Below are positions 1-10,632 of a stretch of DNA of 64,000 nt, in pieces. Location of the stretch: positions 1-64,000 of the forward strand of contig CAJNAR010000151.1 in assembly GCA_905220665.1 (NCBI GenBank). The letters are read 5' to 3'. The position numbers and the translations under genes were made by a program. Each line of letters begins with the position of its first letter. Positions within the stretch are counted from its first letter, which is position 1. This DNA comes from Albugo candida (lineage: Eukaryota; Oomycota; Peronosporomycetes; Albuginales; Albuginaceae). Below the pieces are notes generated by a model. The model saw only the letters and a list, made by a program, of their open reading frames with translations, made no database searches and was not told the origin of the DNA.

Positions 1-1478
1 GCTACAGTATTATCAGGCGACATCACTCATCGATATTAATCAATAGGATACAAAGTCGCGTAAATACTCCAGGGATTCCTCCACACTTGCTGGAATCTGT
101 CAACTCGGTACGTGTTGTAGGTGTTCTAAGCCTGGACGAACACTCACCTTTTTCTTTACCAGAAAGAAAATAGAGTTAGGCACTGACACGAATGTTTCGT
201 AACCAAAACCTCCCAGTGCTTAGACATGAAGAATACTTGATGTTTGCTCATCACATGATGAAAAAAATATATGTTATAGGAAATATAGGAGGAACTCGTG
301 GGATAAATAAATCCTATGATTTGAACTTATTGATATATATAGTGAATTTCGTTAGCGTCTTGAAATGGTGGACTTTTTCAGCCAGATTTCTGTCAGCGTC
401 TTGCCAACCTAGTTCTATTATCACTCGACATCACTCATGAATAATAGTTAATGGTATACAAAATCGGGAATATACACCAGGGATTCCTCCACGATTCTTG
501 GAAATCTTACAACTTGATAGGATTGGGAGCTGTTTTAAGCCTCGACGAACACCCACCTTTTTCCTAATTAAAAAGAAAAATAGAAGTAGGCACAGCCACA
601 ATGTTTCGTACACCAAAAGCTCTCAGTGATAAGACATAATAAATACTTGATGTTTTAATATCAAATAATGAAAAAAACATATGTTATACAAAAGATAGGA
701 GGAACACGTGAAATAAATAAAAAATCCTACGATTTAAAGTCATGGTATCTTTCAAGAATATATATATAGCGAATTTCGTCTGCGTCTTGAAATGGTGGAC
801 TTTTTCAGCCAGATTTCTGTCAGCGTCTTGCTAACCCGGCTACAGTATTATCAGGCGACATCACGCATGGATATTAATCAATAGGATACAAAGTCGCGTA
901 AATACTCCAGGGATTCCTCCACACTTGCTGGAATCTGTCAACTCGGTACGTGTTGTAGGTGTTCTAAGCCTGGACGAACACTCACCTTTTTCCTTACCAG
1001 AAAGAAAATAGAGTTAGGCACTGACTAATGGTTTCGTAACCAAAACCTTCCAGTGCTTAGACATGAAGAATACTTATGTTTGCTCATCACATAATGAAAA
1101 AAATATATGTTATAGGAAATATAGGAGGAACTCGTGGGATAAATAAATCCTATGATTTGAACTTATTGATATATATAGCGAATTTCGTCTGCGTCTTGAA
1201 ATGGTGGACTTTTTCAGCCAGATTTCTGTCAGCGTCTTGCCAACCTAATACTATTATCACGCGACATCACTCATGAGTAATAGTTAATGGTATACAAAAT
1301 CGGAAATATACACCAGGGATTCCCCCACGATTCTTGGAAATCTTACAACTTGATACGTGTTGTAGGTGTTCAAAGCGTTGACGAACACCCACCTTTTTCC
1401 TTATTTAAAAGAAAAATAGAAGTATGCACTGCCACAATGTTTCGTACACCAAAAATCTTTCAAGAATATATATACAGC
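1..1478 (+). repeat. Tandem array of a ~420-bp repeat arranged as ~838-bp dimers
   Basis: The segment beginning gctacagtattatcaggcga at position 1 recurs at about 839, and the segment with tgaaatggtggac recurs at 361, 788 and 1197. The basic unit is therefore about 410-430 bp, and two diverged unit types alternate to give a period near 838 bp. The last copy is internally deleted and runs at about 1,478 into Copia coding sequence. Small ORFs inside the array (for example 192-440 and 1076-1276) are copies of the same repeat and are probably not genes. I do not recognise the repeat family. It has no obvious terminal inverted repeats. An inverted copy lies at 5862-6200. Confidence 0.85.
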
Positions 1479-1785
1479 GAAGTTCGGGAATTGCCCACGA
1501 AAATAGGAATGGACAACCAAGCGGCCATCCGCCAAATGGAGAACGAGGAGAGCTTGGCGCGCGCCAAGCATATCGATATCAAGCTCAAGTTTATCAAGGA
1601 CTACGCCGAGAAGTGGATTATCAAGCCCATCTATGTGTCAACCGAGATGATGGCAGCTGACATGCTCACTAAAGCATTCAGCGCACCTCGGTTGCAGGTG
1701 CTTATGAAGATGTTCTCCCTCTACCGAAGCGGGACGAATACATGCAAGCGCGTAGTGAAAAACACGCAGCACCGTGAGGAAGGAG
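1479..1785 (+). pseudogene. Ty1/Copia polyprotein C-terminus (RNase H end), 3' fragment
   Basis: Translation gives the C-terminal part of a Copia RNase H, with the hallmark MDNQAAI followed by AKHIDIKLKFIKDY and the ADMLTKA tail motif. Only the last ~100 residues are present. The preceding RNase H, RT and integrase are missing here, but they are found on the opposite strand at 6200-9980, which ends just before this part of the protein. The reading frame runs through into the LTR and stops at 1841. The fragment is fused upstream to the 420-bp repeat. I read it as the 3' end of the same element whose 5' part lies at 6200-10627. Confidence 0.85.
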
Positions 1786-2073
1786 TGTCGGAAGAAGATG
1801 TATTCGCCGAGTCTGCGGGACTCGGCAAATACGTCACCTGACATTTCAGGGGTTTCGTAACGCCTTCTTTATGAAGATCACCGTGCGGTGGTTATGCCAG
1901 AAACAGACACTGCTCAGGGTCGAGGAGTTTCAGGGGTTGCAAGGCACAAGGGGCACGCAAAGGAAAGGCAAGACTACAGTTACGAGAGTTGAAGCTTACA
2001 TGCATAATATATTCACTTCGGCTTTTGCCTCCTTTAACCGAACCAGCTTCAGCGCCACATGCAATAATTGATA
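1786..2073 (+). repeat. Copia 3' LTR (288 bp)
   Basis: This segment starts TGTCGGAAGAAGATG and ends CAATAATTGATA. It matches, in reverse complement and at the same 288-bp length, the segment 10340-10627. It is followed directly by CAAAC (2074-2078), the same 5 bp that precede the other LTR when read on the minus strand. The two LTRs differ at a small number of positions, suggesting a moderately old insertion. The 66-residue ORF inside it is only LTR sequence. Confidence 0.88.
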
Positions 2074-2078
2074 CAAAC

Positions 2079-4271
2079 CCTTCAGGATTTGTTGGAAAGA
2101 ACCATGAGAATGGCGGGAAGAAGAAAGAAAGAAAAGCTGGTGCAAGTTAGTTTAGATGAACATGAATGGGGGCCACCGCATGACCAGAGTTTTCAGCTGG
2201 TAAGGGATGCAGTCTGCGCGATAGTACCGATAGCACAACCGAAATAGGACTGGGAGGTATGTGTCTAAACGGACGTCTCTCAAGATCCCTGAGGACGATT
2301 GCTACTCAAGTGGGGCCGGCAGAGCTGAAGAAACAAGTCAGCGAGCAAGTACATGTACCGCTCGCATTTCTAAGTAGATCTTTCAAAGGAGCCGGTGCAC
2401 GTTGGGCAACCGTAGAGAAGGAAGCTTTCGTCATTGTCGAGACGTGCAAACGATTGCAGTATCTCTTACTTCGACAGGGAGGTTTCCATCTTTTCATTGA
2501 TCACCTGAATATAAAATTCATTTTCGATCCAAAAAGCGTGGATACCGCCATTGCAAGATATAAAGTGGACAAGATTCAACGATAGGCAATGGACTTGCAA
2601 ACTTTTCGTTATGTGATCGAACATGTATTTAAAGAGGAAAACGGCTGGGGAAATATGCTATCCCGTTGGGGATCGCCAAGTAAAGGGATGAAACAAACAA
2701 CGAGGAAATGTTATGATCTGGTTGTTGAACAAAAGATATCGCCTTTGAAAAATACTGCTTTTGAATGGCCATCGTTGAAGGAAATCGGCGTGCTACAATC
2801 AGCTTCGGAAGACAGCATACTTATGTATAAATTCTCACTAACGAAGGACAACAAGCGTGGCGGATTAGTAGATGCTGATAACCGCATTTGTATCCCAAAT
2901 AGTGCCATCAATGTCCAGCAACGACTTTGTATTGTGGCTCATGCAGGATCTGCAGGTCATCGAAGTGTCGCGACGACATTTCAGATATTGTCAAAGAATG
3001 TAAAATGGAGCTCGATGAATCTTGACGTGAAGGAATTCTTGCTCCGATGTCTACACTGTCTTTTATCACGAGGAGGAAATTGTTCTCGCTCATTTGGAAA
3101 AACTTTGAGAGCCACCAAACCGAACGAAACATTTCGAATTTTTGTCAATGCCTGCAGTGTTGAAGGATATCATTCTGTGCTCGGATTGAAAGATGGCATA
3201 AGCGGGTTTTGCGAGTTAATTCCTAGTGGGGTGGCCAACACCGATGTCACCGTGGCAGCAATACTGGATGGATTTAAGAGGTATGACGTGGTCTCGGTCT
3301 GGGTGTCCGACAGAGGGTCACTTATCTAGAATGAAGTTATGTCGACACTTTCAAAATTCAAAGCACAAACATCAGCTCTGACGGCGTATTGTTCGTGGGC
3401 AAATGGATCGGTCGAAGTAGTAAACCTTCATTTACCAAAGACAGTGCGATGTCTTTTGAGCGAGAGAAACCTGAGTATTGCAAAATGAACCTGTTTGTTG
3501 CCTCTCTGTCAATCGTCGGTAAATCAGCTACCATCAGCTCGGCTAAATGGGTACGCACCGGTTATAGGTTCTACGGTGCTGGCATCAGGAGATCCAATCA
3601 GCATAATGTACCTATCACCCGACGGCATGGAATGATTTGGCGTCTATGACCGTGCTGGAGTTAAAAAATAAAACAACAAGAATTCATTGGAAGCCTCCAA
3701 GAAAATTGGAACATATGCATTAGGCATTATCCAAGGCTATAAAACAAAAGCACGATGCAGCAAGACGCCGCCACAGCAATAAAAAGGGCGTCATGTGTAC
3801 CAATTTTGAAATTGGAGATTTTTTTCTATCCGGTCATGTCACCAAGCACACAAACAAATTGGTCTTACTTTGGAAAGTACCATACCGTGTGGTGTCTACA
3901 TTGAACGATTGGGTGCATGAAATTCAGGGACTAGTGGAGACCTACGATGTCCATATGCGTCACGCTTCGTGTCTACTGATTTAAGAAGAAAGCCATTTGG
4001 AGGTTACGCAGGATCTAAAGATCAAATCGTGTTCGTGAATGAAGGCCATTAGTGAAACGATTCTTAGAGTGCCGTCTCAATCGCGATACAAAGACATGGA
4101 AATATCATGGTCGAATGGATCGGGCTAGATAGCGCAGAAAACAGCTGAGAGCCCGCTGCTATAATGCATGAAGATGTTCCGGTCCTATTGTCGAGGTGGG
4201 TCGCAGACAATCCCCCAGCTCAAGCGATGTGGCGGTTTTTTGAAGGCGACGATCAGCGAAAGAAGGGAAAG
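2079..4271 (+). pseudogene. Ty3/Gypsy polyprotein 3' half: RNase H, integrase, chromodomain (broken)
   Basis: After the Copia LTR the sequence resumes as a Gypsy pol. There is an RT-connection segment (about 2080-2240), an RNase H region (about 2259-2585) with the motifs ARWATVEKEAFVIVE and FHLFIDHLNIKFIF, an integrase zinc-binding segment with an HAGSAGH and CLHCL pattern (about 2935-3060), and integrase core remnants to about 3330. The segment at 3793-3984 is the conserved post-integrase region (GDFFLSGHVTKHTNKL, then LLWKVPYRVV). A chromodomain-like relic follows at about 4050-4130 (FLECRLNRDTKTWKYH). Several frameshifts and stops make it non-functional. A purine-rich tract, probably the PPT, lies just before the LTR at 4272. 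Confidence 0.88.
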
Positions 4272-4479
4272 TGATGGGATCTGCATCCCTTGTGTCCCGT
4301 ACGAAGTGAGGATTGTGTAGTAAATGTAGAACAAACCCGAGTAGCTGAAGTATAGCAGATATAAAGTACCTAATACACATATCTTTTTTGCTTGATCTTT
4401 GCGGTGATCAAAACGGAGAAGTATCTACAATCACGGAATCCGTCTTTGACTTGTAGCGTCGAAACTGAGAGACAGATCA
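4272..4479 (+). repeat. Gypsy 3' LTR (~208 bp)
   Basis: Begins TGATGGGATCTG and ends GAGACAGATCA, with TG...CA termini, preceded by a polypurine tract. It aligns with the reverse complement of 13345-13532, which is about 20 bp shorter because of small deletions. It is followed by AGGAC (4480-4484), which is also found, reverse-complemented as GTCCT, next to the other LTR at 13533-13537. This pair is the target-site duplication of the Gypsy element. Confidence 0.87.
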
Positions 4480-4484
4480 AGGAC

Positions 4485-5861
4485 CCATTACAGGTAAGTC
4501 CGACCTCACCGAAGCGACTGTTCGGTGACAGTATGACATATGGGACGAAGAGAGACGGTTACCACGTGGGATCGGACGGACGTTATGTGAAATTCAACAT
4601 TGTCACGTTTTAATACCGTTGCACATGCATGTTGTAGGGATGACTAACAAGTTTAATGCTAAATAGATTTTACTTTGATTCTACCTTTATTGCAACAAGT
4701 GCATATCAAATACATTAATCAGCTGGCTGTGTTGATATTACGAGAATCAGGCTACTAAATTCTCTGTTAAAAGCTAAGCTTTCTTGAAGGATAAGTACAC
4801 ATACAGGAATAGCTTCATATGAGTACGTGGGACAGTTGATGATTTCTTTAGACTTCTATATGATTGCTCATTTAGATGACGATGTTTAGTGAAGCCATGA
4901 AATACCCATAATACGGGATGGGCATCGCCTAAAATCTGCCCTGTAAACGAGCACAATTTTGACCGCATTCCCCTGAAGCACAATCAACCCGTAAGATACA
5001 TAATGATGTAATGCTATTGAGCCATCCTCTTGGTATCCTAATTTGCATCTTTTAGCCTCCAGCTTACCGTATGAGTCAAAATTTAAACGTAATACGTGAA
5101 GCACGACCGTTCTGAGCAAGTCGCTAGTCGTCGCAAAAGCAAAATCTTGCCGCCTGTGTCTAGTTTCTTGCCACTTGGCAAGATACATAATTGAAAAATT
5201 CCGTATATTAATTTGAATGATCTACAAATGAATTTTACAAAATACTCAAAGTAAACAATAGATGTAAAGCTTCCTTGACGTTATCAAGAAATAACGTCAA
5301 GGCAAGTCATGTCTCGTCAAATCAAATCCAGGCATGGAACTATTATCAAAAATAATGGTAGAGCAACCTCGTCTTTATGCTATAAAGACTCTTTTAAAAT
5401 CGTTCCTGTTACTTGTGTATAAGACTGCGATGAGTACAACGAGTTTCAGTATCAAGGATGTCTCTGAAATCCTAATCATATTGAACCGATCGTTACTAGT
5501 ACTCTACAATACAGCTGTTTGAAAAATCTCTCTTTGGGCAGTTATTTACAGATAGAAAAACAACGCCCGAACGAGATAATTACGAGAGTTTGAGGAAAGG
5601 TCGGCTAGCTTGTACAAGAATCTGATTAAAAATTACACCTTTCATCATGGCCATCCAAGCCGCTAAAAAACTTTCAGCAGCAAAGATCCTAGCCAGTACT
5701 GATTTTTTAGTTTTTGGTACGAAGGAGACGTTATTGATGTGAGCTTGTAAATCTATCACCCGTACAAAGTTGAAGCTTTCCTTCCATCGTGAAGGATAGT
5801 CTGGCGTCTGGCGTGTTGTCTGAATTTTCTATCTTTGTTATGTCGCCAACAGTTCACGTCT
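4485..5861. other. Pre-insertion host flank, no recognised gene
   Basis: This is DNA beyond the 3' target-site duplication of the Gypsy element, so it represents the original host flank. Short ORFs occur on both strands (for example minus 4886-5188, 100 residues; plus 5334-5522). None has a recognisable domain. The first bases after the duplication contain TTACAGGTAAGTC, which would make a good splice donor, so an exon may have been interrupted here. The region ends abruptly at about 5862, where it joins an inverted copy of the 420-bp repeat. Confidence 0.5.
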
Positions 5862-6200
5862 ATAACATATATTTTTTCAATATTTGATGAGCAAACATCA
5901 AGTATTCTTCATGTCTTATCACTCAGAGCTTTTGGTGTACGAGACATTCGTGTCAGTGCCTAATTCTCTTTTTCGTCCTGGTAAGGAAAAAGGTGAGTGT
6001 TCGTCCAGGCTTAGAACACCTACAACACGTATCAAGTTGAAAGATTCCAGCAAGCGTGGAGGATACCCTGGTGTAATTACCCAATTTTGTATCCTATTGA
6101 TCATTATTCATGAGTGATGTCGCGTGATAATAGTACTCGGTTAGCAAGACATTGACAAAGCTCTGGCTGAAAAAGTCCACCATTTCAAGTTGTAGACGAA
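5862..6200 (-). repeat. Inverted single copy of the ~420-bp repeat
   Basis: Read on the minus strand this begins TGAAATGGTGGACTTTTTC and continues collinearly with the units at 361-790 and 1197-1440. It ends in ATATATGTTATAG, where similarity stops. It directly follows Copia coding sequence on the minus strand, mirroring the junction at about 1478 on the plus strand. Confidence 0.83.
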
Positions 6201-9200
6201 CTACGGTTGCCTTCTTTCAGCACGTCCAGCCCACTATCATACCGTCCACGTGAATATAGCGCCACTCACTGACTTCCGGTCAGTCTTGTCGCCCGCAAAG
6301 TCTGCATCGTTCGTGCTAGTGATCTGGACAACTGCGTTTCCTTCAGCATTTCTTTGTCCAAGCCGTAGCTTGACGTCCATGGTGCCCTTCAGGTACCTGG
6401 CGATTCTCTTGGATAAATGCCAATCGCTTGTAGTCGGCGCACGAGCCCGACGGGTCGCTCGATGTACTGCATACGAGATATCTGGGCGCGTACAGCGAGC
6501 TAACCATAAATGCGATCCACGATTGACTGGAACTTCTGCACCGATGCAGAGCCAACTGTGCTCTCTTTCGGTAGTAGTGCGTCTGCCTCGCGCGTATTGT
6601 TGTCGTGATCAAAGCCAATCGGCGTCATCGCCGAGTGCGCGTCTTGTAACCCAAACTTCAAAAGCATCTCGGCGATTGTTACTTCTTGGTCGAGTTCGTA
6701 TCCAAACTTGGCTGAGTGAGTTATTCGCATACCCAGAAATTTGCTCACGACGCCCAGATCCTTGATCTGCAGCGTTGTTAAAAGAACGAACACCTCGTCC
6801 ACTCGCTCCTTCGATTTCCCTGTCGCCAGTACGTCGTCGACGTACACACCGACGACGGTCTTATCGTCGCCATCAGCCTTGAAGTAGAGGCACGAATCAG
6901 CCACGCACTGCACGAAGCCAGCTCGTAGTAGCTCCGAGTGCAGTATCTGAGACCATAATCGCTCAGGTTGCTTAAGCCCATAAATGCTTCGCTTAAGCTG
7001 GAGTACTACTTGCCCAGCGTGCTCAACGCCGAGTCGCTGGATTTCTTTATCGCTTACCTTCATTCCCTGAGGGACATACAGGTAGATATTGAGGTCCGGC
7101 TCAGTCGAGGCCTTGACGTGCGTGTTAGGCACGTCGCCGTGTCGCGCTAGCACCCCCCATACCTGTGACAACGCCAGAATGACCTTGCCCGTCATCATAT
7201 CCATGACAGCGGCAAATGTTTGCGTGTAAACTTTGCCAAACGACTGTTCGTTACCACACGCTACCATGCGTGCCTTGTAGCGCTCAATATTTCCATCTGC
7301 GTCCGTCTTCGTCTTGAAGACCCACTTCGTGTGGAGTGGACGCATCTCTTTAGTACGTGTCACCATTTCCCACGTATCATTTGCCTCCAATGAATCAATC
7401 TCAGCGTGTGCAGCGCGCTCCCATTCCAAGCACTTGTCACATTTCATAGCCGAATTCCAGTTCGCTGGCGGTAAATTGCGCCGACAATTTCACGAGGTGG
7501 GGTCTTCTTCCCACCGTATCGCGTTGTGATGCGCGGTGTCTCAGCGGTTGCCTTGGCATTCGTCCGCTTCCCTTGCCCGCCGCGCTTACCACGCGCCTTG
7601 GGCTTTTTGGAGTCGGTTCCCGGCTCCTCCTGATGTCCTACATCGTTCCGTGACTCAGCGAATCGCTCGCCGGTCTCATGTGAGTTGTTTTGCGTATCTG
7701 ATGACCTGTCACCCGACCCAGCGAGTCTGCGTATGTATCCAGCTGACTTGTCTATTGGTCCAGCTCCCTCGTCTGTTTGGCGAATGAGCTGCGTGTTGGC
7801 TGCCTCGCTTATTGTCTTGATATTATGGACGTGCTGTGTTGTGCGTGTACCACGCGGTCCTTCGTAAATAAAACACGGTATTCCTTGAATTCGTCGTTCC
7901 TGCCGATAATTAATCCAACCTCTCCGCGTCTGTCAAGAGTCTTGTGTTTTGGCGTCCGGATAGCGGTACAAGGTGAGCCAAAAATAACTATGTCAGTCAG
8001 TTTGTGCTTAACACCCGTTAACACCTCGATAGGTGACGCTCGCCCCTCGTTACTTCGAGTCGGGCTGCGGTTTAGAATGTATGTCGTGTACTCGGCTGCA
8101 TCACCGCAGAAGTTCAGTGGAACCCCGAACCGAAATTCATTGAGTGCACCATGTCCATCACAGTTTGATGCATTCACTCAGCTTTCCCGTTGGACGCTTG
8201 GTTGTCAGCTTCTGACACTTGGCGACGCACACCCGCGTTCTTACAGAACGGGTCGACCACCTTGTACTCTGCGCCGCCATCGGTGCGAAGTCAGTGAACC
8301 TTGCAATTGAAGCGTTTCTCGAAATAGACAAGAAATTGCTCGAACTGCTTGGTCGCCTTGTCCTTCGTCTTGGCGAGGAACACGCGGCAGTAGTTACTCT
8401 TGTGATCAATAATGTTGATCAAATACCTGTTTCCAAGCCTGTCAACCGGCGTTATTGGTCCCTTGATGTCGCTGCATATGACCCCACCGACTCGATCGAT
8501 AGGTGCATTTTTACCCGTGTCTTTCTTCGACTGCTTGTTACGTCGCTGTTTACCTTGCGCACGCCAAGCAAGTCGGCCGATTTCTGTCCGTGAGCCGTAT
8601 TCCACTCGCTAGGTCGCTTGCCATCAGCTCGACTCTGTCGTAGGAAAGGTGGCCGAATCGCAAGTGAAATTCGAGTAGACTACCAAGCTGAGCATCCAAG
8701 GTTGGCATACTTTACATCATCAACTAGCGCCGCAACCACACACTCATCGTCTTCCTTCGCGCTGTCGTCGAAAACCCGCACCACCAACACGTTGCTGGTA
8801 TCCTTGTGAACATCGAAAATCTTACATCCATCGCTTCGCCGGATCACCGATCGCTGGTGCCCGTCGTAGCAAAGCACACATCCACGTTCTTCAATCCTTC
8901 CATAGGATATAATGTTAAATGGGAGATTCTTGGCGTAATACGCACCGAGAAGTTTGACTCGGCGACCTTCGCCGTCAACGATGACCTCAAACTCGGCAGT
9001 ACCCTTTAGCTGCATACGTAGGCTTTCTCCATTCGGAAGTAAACACTCCTCGTCACACTCAACTACATTGCTCAGCTGCGACACCGTCGTCACCAAGTGA
9101 TGACTCGACCCACTGTCCAAAATCCATTGACTCGTGGCTTTGACTCCGTCCTCAACAGCTAGCGTGAGACTATTTTTCGTCTCGCTGTGTCAGTCGCGTT

Positions 9201-9980
9201 TGTAATGGCCATCCTTGCCACACTTGAAGCAGGCGTCAGACTTCTTACCCTTGCGTTCTGTCACGTATCTGCGCTGGCCGGAATCGCTTCACTTGACGAC
9301 AGCCACTGTTGGCTTAGACCCCAGTCGAATCGTTGGGTCGTTGAGCTAATCAAAATGCACCAGCTCCTCAGCTTGCCTCAAATAATCTTCTCAATGAGGG
9401 TTATAACGCGCGAGTAGAAAGCCTTGGATCTCGGTATCCGAGCTCGCATACTTGGGGCGATGTTCTCGAAAACTTGTTCTTGCGCTCCTCCAACTGCGTC
9501 GCTGACCGCCATTAGGAACAGGATGTGGTCACTCCACGATACCGATACCTTTTTCTTGGGAGTGAACATCTTGAAGGCCTGTGACTTCGAAATCCTTGGT
9601 CCAAACTTCAAGTTCATTCGGTGTCGAGTACCATACTTGTGGGTTCTCGGAGTACCGTGTATCCACTAGGCTGTTGAAATGATGACCAGCTTTGCCAGTC
9701 AAGTACCGGCCAAGTACATCCAGCTTGATATCCTCATACCAGATACACCCGCTGAGTCCCTCAGCGATACGAAGTTGGCGAAGGAATCGCTTTCCCCAAG
9801 GAGCGAAGCCTGAGCCAAGTCCCGGGTAGATCTCCTTGCCCTCGAAGTTTTCTATCGCGAGCTTCAGGTCCGTCATCTGCAGGGGCCTCTGTGGCGCAAA
9901 ATACGCTGGCGCTGGAACCGGACCGAACGCCGATCCCCGTGGCACCTGAGGGGGCGAGCTCATCCCGCCTCCTCCTCATT
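6200..9980 (-). pseudogene. Ty1/Copia gag-pol, 5' part (gag, protease, integrase, RT), broken
   Basis: On the minus strand in order: gag (9963-9529, a UBN2-like segment), an aspartic protease starting MDSGSSHHLV (9120-8680), the integrase core (8605-8291, GGVICSDIKGPITPVDRLG), the integrase C-terminus (8177-7809), and reverse transcriptase (7447-6500) with SIYGLKQ and the catalytic GVYVDDVLATG. Frameshifts separate the blocks. At about 6240 the frame reads KSVSGAIFT and then VDGMIVGWTC in a shifted frame, which is the segment just before the RNase H STAEAE motif. Coding ends there at the 420-bp repeat. The missing C-terminus is on the plus strand at 1479-1785. Confidence 0.9.
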
Positions 9981-10335
9981 CGAGTCTTTGCTGCCTTGGC
10001 CCTGCCGCGTGGTGTCGCGCTGGGCCAGACACGACTTCGTCTTCGAGTGAGGCCAGAGTCATGTTTCGGCCAAGTCCCGTGCGCGCCTCCGCATACGTGC
10101 TGAAGGTGCTGCTACCCGCGGACACGTCCGACACTTGATCGTCCTCAACTCGACGAGCTTCAAGCCTATTAAGGCGAGCTCCTATGTCACTCTTCAAATC
10201 CGTGATGAAGTCCAGCAGCCTGGCCATGCCCTCGCCCGCGCCGGAGGCTGTACTGGATCCGTCGTCGTCGACTTGGGTCGTGGCTGGCACTTTAACTTGA
10301 TTCTTAGCAGCTTGGTCAATGGGCGTTGGGCTCAT
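9976..10335 (-). pseudogene. Copia gag N-terminal ORF
   Basis: A 119-residue ORF starts MSPTPIDQAAKNQ four bases inside the 5' LTR end and has a charged, coiled-coil-like middle (LLDFITDLKSDIGARLNRLE). It ends by frameshift at the point where the gag ORF 9963-9529 begins in another frame. It is the expected start of the Copia polyprotein. The sequence GGTTATGAGCCC right after the LTR (about 10339-10328, minus strand) is a candidate tRNA primer-binding site. Confidence 0.7.
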
Positions 10336-10339
10336 AACC

Positions 10340-10627
10340 TATCAATTATTGCACGTGTCGCTGAAGCTGGCTCGGTTAAAGGTGGCAAAAGCCGAAGTGA
10401 ATATATTATGCATGTAAGCTTTACCTCTCTTACCTGTAGTCTTACCTCTCCTTTGCGCGCCCCTTGTTCCTTGCAACCCCTGAAACTCCTCTACCCTGAG
10501 CAGTGTCTGTTTTTGGAATAACCACCGCACCGTGATCTTCATAACGGAGGCGTTACGAAACCCCTGGAATGTCAGGTGACGTATTTGCCGAGTCCCGCAG
10601 ACTCAGCGAATACATCTTCTTCCGACA
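10340..10627 (-). repeat. Copia 5' LTR (288 bp)
   Basis: On the minus strand it starts TGTCGGAAGAAG and ends AATAATTGATA, the same length and near the same sequence as 1786-2073. It is preceded by CAAAC (10628-10632 on the plus strand as GTTTG), identical to the five bases after the other LTR. A candidate primer-binding site GGTTATGAGCCC follows it. Confidence 0.88.
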
Positions 10628-10632
10628 GTTTG

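Noticed and set aside
192..440. 82-residue ORF (and its twin 1076-1276)
   Set aside because: Both lie fully inside copies of the 420-bp repeat and share its sequence; no domain and no sign of coding conservation.
6250..6765. 171-residue plus-strand ORF
   Set aside because: It is the antisense shadow of the Copia RT/RNase H region on the minus strand.
7777..8310. 177-residue plus-strand ORF
   Set aside because: Antisense shadow of the Copia integrase C-terminus.
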